This document shows, one piece after another, positions 53,231-64,000 of a DNA stretch of 64,000 bases (its first letter is position 1; each line of letters opens with the position of its first letter). The stretch lies in NCBI GenBank assembly GCA_021613335.1, contig JAJTWR010000030.1, positions 162,501 through 226,500 of the forward strand, given 5' to 3'. Made by a program: the position numbers and the translations under genes. The stretch comes from Whitmania pigra (Eukaryota > Annelida > Clitellata > Hirudinida > Haemopidae). The notes beneath the pieces are model-generated. The model did not search any database. It saw nothing but the letters and a program-made list of their open reading frames with translations, and was not told the origin of the DNA.

Positions 53231-56200
53231 ATTTAAAAGTTTTTGTAAAATTGAAATTATTTGAGGGCCTCCCGCGGGATGAATTGGTTTGTTAAGGGTC
53301 TACTACAGGGTAAAATATTTTGTAAAAATTCGAACATGAAAAATTAGAAAATTTTTGTAAAATTGAAATTTTTTGAGGGTCTCCCGCGGGATGAATTGGT
53401 TTGTTAAGGGTCTACTACAGGGTAAAATATTTTGTAAAAATTCGAACATGAAAAATTAGAAAATTTTTGTAAAATTGAAATTTTTTGAGGGTCTCCCGCG
53501 TGATGAATTGGTTTGTTAAGGGTCTACTAGGGGTAAAATATTTTGTAAATATTCGAACATGAAAAAATTGAAAATATTTTTAAAGGTCGCCCCTTGGATG
53601 AATATGATATTTAGCGGTTGACCAAATTGAAATTTTTTGAGGGTCTCCCGCGGGATGAATTGGTTTGTTAAGGGTCTACTACGGGGTAAAATATTTTGTA
53701 AAAATTCGAACATGAAAAATTTGAAAATATTTTTAAAGGTCGCCCCTTTGGAAATATGATATTTAGCGGTTGACCAAATTGAAATTTTTTGAGGGTCTCC
53801 GCGGGGATGAATTGGTTTGTTAAGGGTCTACTACGGGGTAAAATATTTTGTAAAAATTCGAACATGAAAAATTAGAAAATTTTTGTAAAATTGAAATTTT
53901 TTGAGGGTCTCCCGCGTTATGAATTGGTTTGTTAAGGGTCTACTACGGGGTAAAATATTTTGTAAATATTCGAACATGAAAAATTAGAAAATTTTTGTAA
54001 AATTGAAATTTTTTGAGGGTCTCCCGCGGGATGAACTGGTTTGTTAAGGGTCTACTACAGGGTAAAATATTTTGTAAAAATTCGAACATGAAAAATTAGA
54101 AAATTTTTGTAAAATTGAAATTTTTTGAGGGTCTCCCGCGTGATGAATTGGTTTGTTAAGGGTCTACTACGGGGTAAAAAATTTTGTAAAAATTCGAACA
54201 TGAGAAATTTGAAATTTTTTTTAAGGGCTGCCCCTTGGATGAACTATGATTTTTAGCGGTCGACAAAAATTGAAATTTTTTGAGGGTTCCCGCGGGATGA
54301 ATTGGTTTTTTAAGGGTCTACTACGGGGTAAAACATTTTGTAAAAATACGAACATGAGGAATTAAAAGTTTTTGTAAAATTGAAATTATTTGAGGGCCTC
54401 CCGCGGGATGAATTGGTTTGTTAAGGGTCTACTACAGGGTAAAATATTTTGTAAAAATTCGAACATGAAAAATTAGAAAATTTTTGTAAAATTGAAATTT
54501 TTTGAGGGTCTCCCGCGTGATGAATTGGTTTGTTAAGGGTCTACTACGGGGTAAAATATTTTGTAAATATTCGAACATGAAAAATTTGAAAATATTTTTA
54601 AAGGTCGCCCCTTGGATGAAATATGATATTTAGCGGTTGACCAAATTGAAATTTTTTGAGGGTCTCCCGCGGGATGAATTGGTTTGTTAAGGGTCTACTA
54701 CGGGGTAAAATATTTTGTAAAAATTCGAACATGAAAAATTTGAAAATATTTTTAAGGTCGCCCCTTGGATGAAATAATGATATTTAGCGGTTGACCAAAT
54801 TGAATTTTTTGAGGGTCTCCCGCGGGATGAATTGGTTTGTTAAGGGTCTACTACGGGGTAAAATATTTTGTAAAAATTCGAACATGAAAAATTAGAAAAT
54901 TTTTGTAAAATTGAAATTTTTTGAGGGTCTCCGCGTTATGAATTGGTTTGTTAAGGGTCTACTACGGGGTAAAAATTTTGTAAATATTCGAACATGAAAA
55001 ATTAGAAAATTTTTGTAAAATTGAAATTTTTTGAGGGTCTCCCGCGGGATGAACTGGTTTGTTAAGGGTCTACTACAGGGTAAAATATTTTTAAAAATTC
55101 GAACATGAAAAATTAGAAAATTTTTTATAAATTGAAATTTTTTGAGGGTCTCCCGCGTGATGAATTGGTTTGTTAAGGGTCTACTACGGGGTAAAAAATT
55201 TTGTAAAAATTCGAACATGAGAAATTTGAAATTTTTTTTAAGGGCTGCCCCTTGGATGAAATATGATTTTTAGCGGTCGACAAAAATTGAAATTTTTTGA
55301 GGGTTTCCCGCGGGATGAATTGGTTTTTTAAGGGTCTACTACGGGGTAAAACATTTTGTAAAAATACGAACATGAGGAATTTAAAAGTTTTTGTAAAATT
55401 GAAATTATTTGAGGGCCTCCCGCGGGATGAATTGGTTTGTTAAGGGTCTACTACAGGGTAAAATATTTTGTAAAAATTCGAACATGAAAAATTAGAAAAT
55501 TTTTGTAAAATTGAAATTTTTTGAGGGTCTCCCGCGGGATGAATTGGTTTGTTAAGGGTCTACTACAGGGTAAAATATTTTGTAAAAATTCGACGAACAT
55601 GAAAAATAGAAAATTTTTGTAAAATTGAAATTTTTTGAGGGTCTCCCGCGTGATGAATTGGTTTGTTAAGGGTCCTACTACGGGGTAAAATATTTTGTAA
55701 ATATTCGAACATGAAAAATTTGAAAATATTTTTAAGGTCGCCCCTTGATGAAATATGAGATTTAGCGGTTGACCAAATTGAAATTTTTTGAGGGTCTCCC
55801 GCGGGATGAATTGGTTTGTTAAGGGTCTACTACGGGGTAAAATATTTTGTAAAAATTCGAACATGAAAAATTTGAAAATATTTTTAAAGGTCGCCCCTTG
55901 GATGAAATATGATATTTAGCGGTTGACCAAATTGAAATTTTTTTGAGGTCTCCCGCGGGATGAATTGGTTTGTTAAGGGTCTACTACGGGGTAAAAATAT
56001 TTTGTAAAAATTCGAACATGAAAAATTAGAAAATTTTTGTAAAATTGAAATTTTTTGAGGGTCTCCCGCGTTATGAATTGGTTTGTTAAGGGTCTACTAC
56101 GGGGTAAAATATTTTGTAAATATTCGAACATGAAAAATTAGAAAATTTTTGTAAAATTGAAATTTTTTGAGGGTCTCCCGCGGGATGAACTGGTTTGTTA

Positions 56201-57400
56201 AGGGTCTACTACAGGGTAAAATATTTTGTAAAAATTCGAACATGAAAAATTAGAAAATTTTTGTAAAATTGAAATTTTTTGAGGGTCTCCCGCGTGATGA
56301 ATTGGTTTGTTAAGGGTCTACTACGGGGTAAAAAATTTTGTAAAAATTCGAACATGAGAAATTTGAAATTTTTTTTAAGGGCTGCCCCTTGGATGAAATA
56401 TGATTTTTAGCGGTCGACAAAAATTGAAATTTTTTGAGGGTTTCCCGCGGGATGAATTGGTTTTTTAAGGGTCTACTACGGGGTAAAACATTTTGTAAAA
56501 ATACGAACATGAGGAATTTAAAAGTTTTTGTAAAATTGAAATTATTTGAGGGCCTCCCGCGGGATGAATTGGTTTGTTAAGGGTCTACTACAGGGTAAAA
56601 TATTTTGTAAAAATTCGAACATGAAAAATTAGAAAATTTTTGTAAAATTGAAATTTTTTGAGGGTCTCCCGCGGGATGAATTGGTTTGTTAAGGGTCTAC
56701 TACAGGGTAAAATATTTTGTAAAAATTCGAACATGAAAAATTAGAAAATTTTTGTAAAATTGAAATTTTTTGAGGGTCTCCCGCGTGATGAATTGGTTTG
56801 TTAAGGGTCTACTACGGGGTAAAATATTTTGTAAATATTCGAACATGAAAAATTTGAAAATATTTTTAAAGGTCGCCCCTTGGATGAAATATGATATTTA
56901 GCGGTTGACCAAATTGAAATTTTTTGAGGGTCTCCCGCGGGATGAATTGGTTTGTTAAGGGTCTACTACGGGGTAAAATATTTTGTAAAAATTCGAACAT
57001 GAAAAATTTGAAAATTTTTTTAAAGGTCGCCCCTTGGATGAAATATGATATTTAGCGGTTGACCAAATTGAAATTTTTTGAGGGTCTCCCGCGGGATGAA
57101 TTGGTTTGTTAAGGGTCTACTACGGGGTAAAATATTTTGTAAAAATTCGAACATGAAAAATTAGAAAATTTTTGTAAAATTGAAATTTTTTGAGGGTCTC
57201 CCGCGTTATGAATTGGTTTGTTAAGGGTCTACTACGGGGTAAAATATTTTGTAAATATTCGAACATGAAAAATTAGAAAATTTTTGTAAAATTGAAATTT
57301 TTTGAGGGTCTCCCGCGGGATGAACTGGTTTGTTAAGGGTCTACTACAGGGTAAAATATTTTGTAAAAATTCGAACATGAAAAATTAGAAAATTTTTGTA
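53230..57400. repeat. Satellite subdomain 3, regular ~1.1-kb higher-order repeat
   Basis: The private variant TATTTGAGGGCCTCCCGCGG occurs once per unit; GAGGGCC starts at 53263, 54392, 55411 and 56548, spacings of 1129, 1019 and 1137 bp. The shorter middle interval lacks one 112-bp monomer. Confidence 0.85.
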
Positions 57401-60400
57401 AAATTGAAATTTTTTGTGGGTCTCCCGCGTTATGAATTGGTTTGTTAAGGGTCTACTACGGGGTAAAATATTTTGTAAATATTCGAACATGAAAAATTTG
57501 AAAATATTTCTAAAGGTCGCACCTTGGATGAAATATATATTTAGCGGTTGACCAAATTGAAATTTTTTGAGGGTCTCCCGCGGGATGAATTGGTTTGTTA
57601 AGGGTCTACTACTACGGGGTAAAATATTTTGTAAAAATTCGAACATGAAAAATTAGAAAATTTTTGTAAAATTGAAATTTTTTGAGGGTCTCCCGCGTTA
57701 TGAATTGGTTTGTTAAGGGTCTACTACAGGGTAAAATATTTTGTAAATATTCGAACATGAAAAATTAGAAAATTTTTGTAAAATTGAAATTTTTTGAGGG
57801 TCTCCCGCGTTATGAATTGGTTTGTTAAGGGTCTACTACGGGGTAAAATATTTTGTAAATATTCGAACATGAAAAATTTGAAAATTCTTTTTAAAGGTCG
57901 CCCCTTGGATGAAATATGATATTTAGCGGTTGACCAAATTGAAATTTTTTGAGGGTCTCCCGCGGGATGAATTGGTTTGTTAAGGGTCTACTACGGGGTA
58001 AAATATTTTGTAAAAATTCGAACATGAAAAATTAGAAAATTTTTGTAAAATTGAAATTTTTTAAGGGGCTCCCGCGTTATGAATTGGTTTGTTAAGGGTC
58101 TACTACAGGGTAAAATATTTTGTAAATATTCGAACATGAAAAATAGAAAATTTTTGTAAAATTGAAATTTTTTGAGGGTCTCCCGCGTTATGAATTGGTT
58201 TGTTAAGGGTCTACTACGGGGTAAAATATTTTGTAAATGTTCGAACATGAAAAATTTGAAAATTTTTTTAAAGGTCGCCCCTTGGATGAAATATGATATT
58301 TAGCGGTTGACCAAAATTGAAATTTTTTGAGGGTCTCCCGCGGGATGAATTGGTTTGTTAAGGGTCTACTACGGGGTAAAATATTTTGTAAAAATTCGAA
58401 CATGAAAAATTAGAAAATTTTTGTAATATTGAAATTTTTTGAGGGTCTCCCGCGTTATGAATTGGTTTGTTAAGGGTCTACTACGGGGTAAAATATTTTG
58501 TAAATATTCGAACATGAAAAATTTGAAAATATTTTTAAAGGTCGCCCCTTGGATGAAATATGATATTTAGCGGTTGACCAAATTGAAATTTTTTGTGGGT
58601 CTCCCGCGTTATGAATTGGTTTGTTAAGGGTCTACTACAGGGTAAAATATGTTGTAAATATTCGAACATGAAAAATTAGAAAATTTTTTGTAAAATTGAA
58701 ATTTTTTGAGGGTCTCCCGCGTTATGATTGGTTTGTTAAGGGTCTACTACGGGGTAAAATATTTTGTAAATATTCGAACATGAAAAATTAGAAAATTTTT
58801 GTATAATTGAAATTTTTTGAGGGTTTCCCGCGGGATGAATTGGTTTGTTAAGGGTCTACTACGGGGTAAAATATTTTGTAAAAATTCGAACATGAGAAAT
58901 TAGAAAATTTTTGTAAAATTGAAATTTTTTGAGGGTCTCCCGCGGGATGAATTGGTTTGTTAAGGGTCTACTACGGGGTAAAATATTTTGTAAATGTTCG
59001 AACATGAAAAATTTGAAAATTTTTTTAAAGGTCGCCCCTTGGATGAAATATGATATTTAGCGGTTGACCAAAATTGAAATTTTTTGAGGGTCTCCCGCGG
59101 GATGAATTGGTTTGTTAAGGGTCTACTACAGGGTAAAATATTTTGTAAATATTCGAACATGAAAAATTAGAAAATTTTTGTAAAATTGAAATTTTTTGAG
59201 GGTCTCCCGCGTTATGAATTGGTTTGTTAAGGGTCTACTACGGGGTAAAATATTTTGTAAATGTTCGAACATGAAAAATTAGAAAATTTTTGTAATATTG
59301 AAATTTTTTGAGGGTCTCCCGCGTTATGAATTGGTTTGTTAAGGGTCTACTACGGGGTAAAATATTTTGTAAATATTCGAACATGAAAAATTTGAAAATA
59401 TTTTTAAAGGTCGCCCCTTGGATGAAATATGATATTTAGCGGTTGACCAAATTGAAATTTTTTGTGGGTCTCCCGCGTTATGAATTGGTTTGTTAAGGGT
59501 CTACTACAGGGTAAAATATGTTGTAAATATTCGAACATGAAAAATTAGAAAATTTTTGTAAAATTGAAATTTTTTGAGGGTCTCCCGCGTTATGAATTGG
59601 TTTGTTAAGGGTCTACTACGGGGTAAAATATTTTGTAAATATTCGAACATGAAAAATTTGAAAATATTTTTAAAGGTCGCCCCTTGGATGAAATATGATA
59701 TTTAGCGGTTGACCAAATTGAAATTTTTTGTGGGTCTCCCGCGTTATGAATTGGTTTGTTAAGGGTCTACTACAGGGTAAAATATGTTGTAAATATTCGA
59801 ACATGAAAAATTAGAAAATTTTTGTAAAATTGAAATTTTTTGAGGGTCTCCCGCGTTATGAATTGGTTTGTTAAGGGTCTACTACGGGGTAAAATATTTT
59901 GTAAATATTCGAACATGAAAAATTAGAAAATTTTTGTATAATTGAAATTTTTTGAGGGTTTCCCGCGGGATGAATTGGTTTGTTAAGGGTCTACTACGGG
60001 GTAAAATATTTTGTAAAAATTCGAACATGAGAAATTAGAAAATTTTTGTATAATTGAAATTTTTTGAGGGTTTCCCGCGGGATGAATTGGTTTGTTAAGG
60101 GTCTACTACGGGGTAAAATATTTTGTAAATATTCGAACATGAAAAATTTGAAAATATTTTTAAAGGTCGCCCCTTGGATGAAATATGATATTAGCGGTTG
60201 ACCAAATTGAAATTTTTTGTGGGTCTCCCGCGTTATGAATTGGTTTGTTAAGGGTCTACTACAGGGTAAAATATTTTGTAAATATTCGAACATGAAAAAT
60301 TAGAAAATTTTTGTAAAATTGAAATTTTTTGAGGGTCTCCCGCGTTATGAATTGGTTTGTTAAGGGTCTACTACGGGGTAAAATATTTTGTAAATATTCG

Positions 60401-63400
60401 AACATGAAAAATTTGAAAATATTTTTAAAGGTCGCCCCTTGGATGAAATATGATATTTAGCGGTTGACCAAATTGAAATTTTTTGAGGGTCTCCCGCGGG
60501 ATGAATTAGTTTGTTAAGGGTCTACTACGGGGTAAAATATTTTGTAAAAATTCGAACATGAGAAATTAGAAAATTTTTGTATAATTGAAATTTTTTGAGG
60601 GTTTCCCGCGGGATGAATTGGTTTGTTAAGGGTCTACTACGGGGTAAAATATTTTGTAAATGTTCGAACATGAAAAATTTGAAAATTTTTTTAAGGTCGC
60701 CCCTTGGATGAAATATGATATTTAGCGGTTGACCAAATTGAAATTTTTTGAGGGTCTCCCGCGGTTATGAATTGGTTTGTTAAGGGTCTACTACAGGGTA
60801 AAATATTTTGTAAATATTCGAACATGAAAAATTTGAAAATTTTTTTAAGGTCGCCCCTTGGATGAAATATGATATTTAGTGGTTGACCAAATTGAAATTT
60901 TTTGTGGGTCTCCCGCGTTATGAATTGGTTTGTTAAGGGTCTACTACGGGGTAAAATATTTTGTAAATATTCGAACATGAAAAATTGAAAATATTTCTAA
61001 AGGTCGCACCTTGGATGAAATATGATACTTAGCGGTTGACCAAATTGAAATTTTTTGAGGGTCTCCCGCGTTATGAATTGGTTTGTTAAGGGTCTACTAC
61101 AGGGTAAAATATGTTGTAAATATTCGAACATGAAAAATTAAAAATTTTTGTAAAATTGAAATTTTTTGAGGGTCTCCCGCGTTATGAATTGGTTTGTTAA
61201 GGGTCTACTACGGGGTAAAATATTTTGTAAATATTCGAACATGAAAAATTAGAAAATTTTTGTATAATTGAAATTTTTTGAGGGTTTCCCGCGGGATGAA
61301 TTGGTTTGTTAAGGGTCTACTACGGGGTAAAATATTTTGTAAAAATTCGAACATGAGAAATTAGAAAATTTTTGTATAATTGAAATTTTTTGAGGGTTTC
61401 CCGCGGGATGAATTGGTTTGTTAAGGGTCTACTACGGGGTAAAATATTTTGTAAATATTCGAACATGAAAAATTTGAAAATATTTTTAAAGGTCGCCCCT
61501 TGGATGAAATATGATATTTAGCGGTTGACCAAATTGAAATTTTTTGTGGGTCTCCCGCGTTATGAATTGGTTTGTTAAGGGTCTACTACAGGGTAAAATA
61601 TTTTGTAAATATTCGAACATGAAAAATTAGAAAATTTTTGTAAAATTGAAATTTTTTGAGGGTCTCCCGCGTTATGAATTGGTTTGTTAAGGGTCTACTA
61701 CGGGGTAAAATATTTTGTAAATGTTCGAACATGAAAAATTTGAAAATTTTTTTAAAGGTCGCCCCTTGGATGAAATATGATATTTAGCGGTTGACCAAAA
61801 TTGAAATTTTTTGAGGGTCTCCCGCGGGATGAATTGGTTTGTTAAGGGTCTACTACGGGGTAAAATATTTTGTAAAAATTCGAACATGAGAAATTAGAAA
61901 ATTTTTGTATAATTGAAATTTTTTGAGGGTTTCCCGCGGGATGAATTGGTTTGTTAAGGGTCTACTACGGGGTAAAATATTTTGTAAATGTTCGAACATG
62001 AAAAATTTGAAAATTTTTTTAAAGGTCGCCCCTTGGATGAAATATGATATTTAGCGGTTGACCAAAATTGAAATTTTTTGAGGGTCTCCCGCGTTATGAA
62101 TTGGTTTGTTAAGGGTCTACTACGGGGTAAAATATTTTGTAAAAATTCGAACATGAAAAATTAGAAAATTTTTGTAATATTGAAATTTTTTGAGGTCTCC
62201 CGCGTTATGAATTGGTTTGTTAAGGGTCTACTACAGGGTAAAATATTTTGTAAATATTCGAACATGAAAAATTTGAAAATATTTTTTTAAGGTCGCCCCT
62301 TGGATGAAATATGATATTTAGTGGTTGACCAAATTGAAATTTTTTGTGGGTCTCCCGCGTTATGAATTGGTTTGTTAAGGGTCTACTACGGGGTAAAAAT
62401 ATTTTGTAAATATTCGAACATGAAAAATTTGAAAATATTTCTAAAGGTCGCACCTTGGATGAAATATGATACTTAGCGGTTGACCAAATTGAAATTTTTT
62501 GAGGGTCTCCCGCGGGATGAATTGGTTTGTTAAGGGTCTCTACTACGGGGTAAAATATTTTGTAAAAATTCGAACATGAAAAATTAGAAAATTTTTGTAA
62601 AATTGAAATTTTTTGAGGGTCTCCCGCGTTATGAATTGGTTTGTTAAGGGTCTACTACAGGGTAAAATATTTTGTAAATATTCGAACATGAAAAATTAGA
62701 AAATTTTTGTAAAATTGAAATTTTTTGAGGGTCTCCCGCGTTATGAATTGGTTTGTTAAGGGTCTACTACGGGGTAAAATATTTTGTAAATGTTCGAACA
62801 TGAAAAATTTGAAAATTTTTTTAAAGGTCGCCCCTTGGATGAAATATGATATTTAGCGGTTGACCAAAATTGAAATTTTTTGAGGGTCTCCCGCGGGATG
62901 AATTGGTTTGTTAAGGGTCTACTACGGGGTAAAATATTTTGTAAATATTCGAACATGAAAAATTTGAAAATATTTTTAAAGGTCGCCCCTTGGATGAAAT
63001 ATGATATTTAGCGGTTGACCAAATTGAAATTTTTTGTGGGTCTCCCGCGTTATGAATTGGTTTGTTAAGGGTCTACTACAGGGTAAAATATTTTGTAAAT
63101 ATTCGAACATGAAAAATTAGAAAATTTTTGTAAAATTGAAATTTTTTGAGGGTCTCCCGCGTTATGAATTGGTTTGTTAAGGGTCTACTACGGGGTAAAA
63201 TATTTTGTAAATATTCGAACATGAAAAATTAGAAAATTTTTGTATAATTGAAATTTTTTGAGGGTTTCCCGCGGGATGAATTGGTTTGTTAAGGGTCTAC
63301 TACGGGGTAAAATATTTTGTAAAAATTCGAACATGAGAAATTAGAAAATTTTTGTATAATTGAAATTTTTTGAGGGTTTCCCGCGGGATGAATTGGTTTG

Positions 63401-64000
63401 TTAAGGGTCTACTACGGGGTAAAATATTTTGTAAATGTTCGAACATGAAAAATTTGAAAATTTTTTTAAAGGTCGCCCCTTGGATGAAATTTGATATTTA
63501 GCGGTTGACCAAAATTGAAATTTTTTGAGGGTCTCCCGCGGGATGAATTGGTTTGTTAAGGGTCTACTACGGGGTAAAATATTTTGTAAAAATTCGAACA
63601 TGAAAAATTAGAAAATTTTTGTAATATTGAAATTTTTTGAGGGTCTCCCGCGTTATGAATTGGTTTGTTAAGGGTCTACTACGGGGTAAAATATTTTGTA
63701 AATATTCGAACATGAAAAATTTGAAAATATTTTTAAAGGTCGCCCCTTGGATGAAATATGATATTTAGTGGTTGACCAAATTGAAATTTTTCGTGGGTCT
63801 CCCGCGTTATGAATTGGTTTGTTAAGGGTCTACTACGGGGTAAAATATTTTGTAAATATTCGAACATGAAAAATTTGAAAATATTTCTAAAGGTCGCACC
63901 TTGGATGAAATATGATACTTAGCGGTTGACCAAATTGAAATTTTTTGAGGGTCTCCCGCGGGATGAATTGGTTTGTTAAGGGTCTACTACGGGGTAAAAT
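57400..64000. repeat. Satellite subdomain 4, GTGGGTCT variants
   Basis: Marked by TTTTTTGTGGGTCTCCCGCG and CGCGTTATG forms and by GTATAATTG variants, repeated many times (for example near 58590, 59465, 59730, 60220, 61545, 63035). The array continues past the window edge. Confidence 0.7.

Larger units (their letters stand above)
37297..64000. repeat. Satellite DNA array, 112-bp and 155-bp monomer forms
   Basis: The array runs uninterrupted to the window end. The short form repeats every 112 bp (for example GAGGGTCT starts at 37783, 37895, 38007). The long form is about 155 bp (38231 to 38386) and equals the short form plus about 43 bp containing GGTCGCCCCTTGGATG and TTTAGCGGTCGACC. Common core: GAGGGTCTCCCGCGGGATGA, TTGGTTTGTTAAGGGTCTAC, TACGGGGTAAAATATTTTG, TTCGAACATGAAAAATT. 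Variants at the core include CGCGGGATG, CGCGTTATG and CGCGTGATG. By length it holds roughly 200 monomers. Monomers are very similar, consistent with ongoing unequal exchange. No gene, transposon or unique island was seen inside. Confidence 0.97.

Noticed and set aside
37545..63601. Dozens of similar 66-residue minus-strand ORFs (MFEFLQNILP... type) in the satellite
   Set aside because: They are by-products of the repeat: the 112+155 dimer is a multiple of three, stops fall at fixed monomer positions, indels break many, and the peptide is low complexity with no family resemblance.
37297..64000. CRISPR-like array of regularly spaced repeats
   Set aside because: Spacers are not unique: the whole 112/155-bp unit is repeated. 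This is eukaryotic satellite DNA.

Overview
This window is nuclear DNA from an invertebrate animal. It is visibly AT-rich, and its genes are interrupted by short GT-AG introns. It encodes animal-type proteins: a ninjurin, a mucin-type O-glycosyltransferase, an FBXO3 with an ApaG domain, and a CRAL-TRIO lipid carrier. It also carries non-LTR retrotransposon and hAT-type remnants, long (TAA)n microsatellites and a very large satellite array. There are no bacterial signatures. The phylum cannot be fixed from the sequence alone.

Layout. 1-2.4 kb: an acidic-repeat coding tail or exon, a (TAA)n tract, and a ninjurin-like gene (+) with an unusually large coiled-coil loop between its two membrane segments. 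3.2-3.7 kb: a decayed hAT-like transposon. 4.5-5.3 kb: an ELOF1-like (Elf1 zinc ribbon) gene with a perfect hairpin in its 5' flank. 6.4-12.4 kb: a complete 14-exon polypeptide GalNAc-transferase of GALNT1/13 type (-). 13.3-15.8 kb: ASCC2 (+), divergent from the GALNT. 16.3-18.8 kb: a nine-exon NAP1-family histone chaperone (+) with a 20-nt microexon. 19.9-25.2 kb: an eight-exon CRAL-TRIO protein (-) whose second intron holds a non-LTR retroelement 3' fragment that runs into a long (TAA)n tract. 26.2-28.3 kb: repeats, namely a MITE-like inverted repeat, a C-rich palindromic minisatellite, and a TIR-bounded segment containing a LINE reverse transcriptase fragment. 28.3-33.1 kb: four more ELOF1-like loci (three intact, one broken), plus a possible small secreted peptide. 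33.5-37.0 kb: FBXO3 (-), 11 exons.

From about 37.3 kb to the window end (26.7 kb) there is only an AT-rich tandem satellite. It is built from a ~112-bp form and a ~155-bp form of the same monomer, and further in it is organised into ~1.0-1.1-kb higher-order repeats. The array starts about 260 bp upstream of the FBXO3 start codon, so this looks like a junction between euchromatin and satellite heterochromatin.

The genes do not form an operon or a single pathway. The most unusual features are the local expansion of ELOF1 (normally a single-copy elongation and DNA-repair factor) to four intact copies plus a pseudogene, the ninjurin with a roughly 180-residue cytoplasmic loop, the GalNAc-T whose lectin domain has lost the Asp of all three CLD motifs, and the satellite array. 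Exon boundaries come from reading splice signals, frames and family alignments by eye; each multi-exon model closes in frame.
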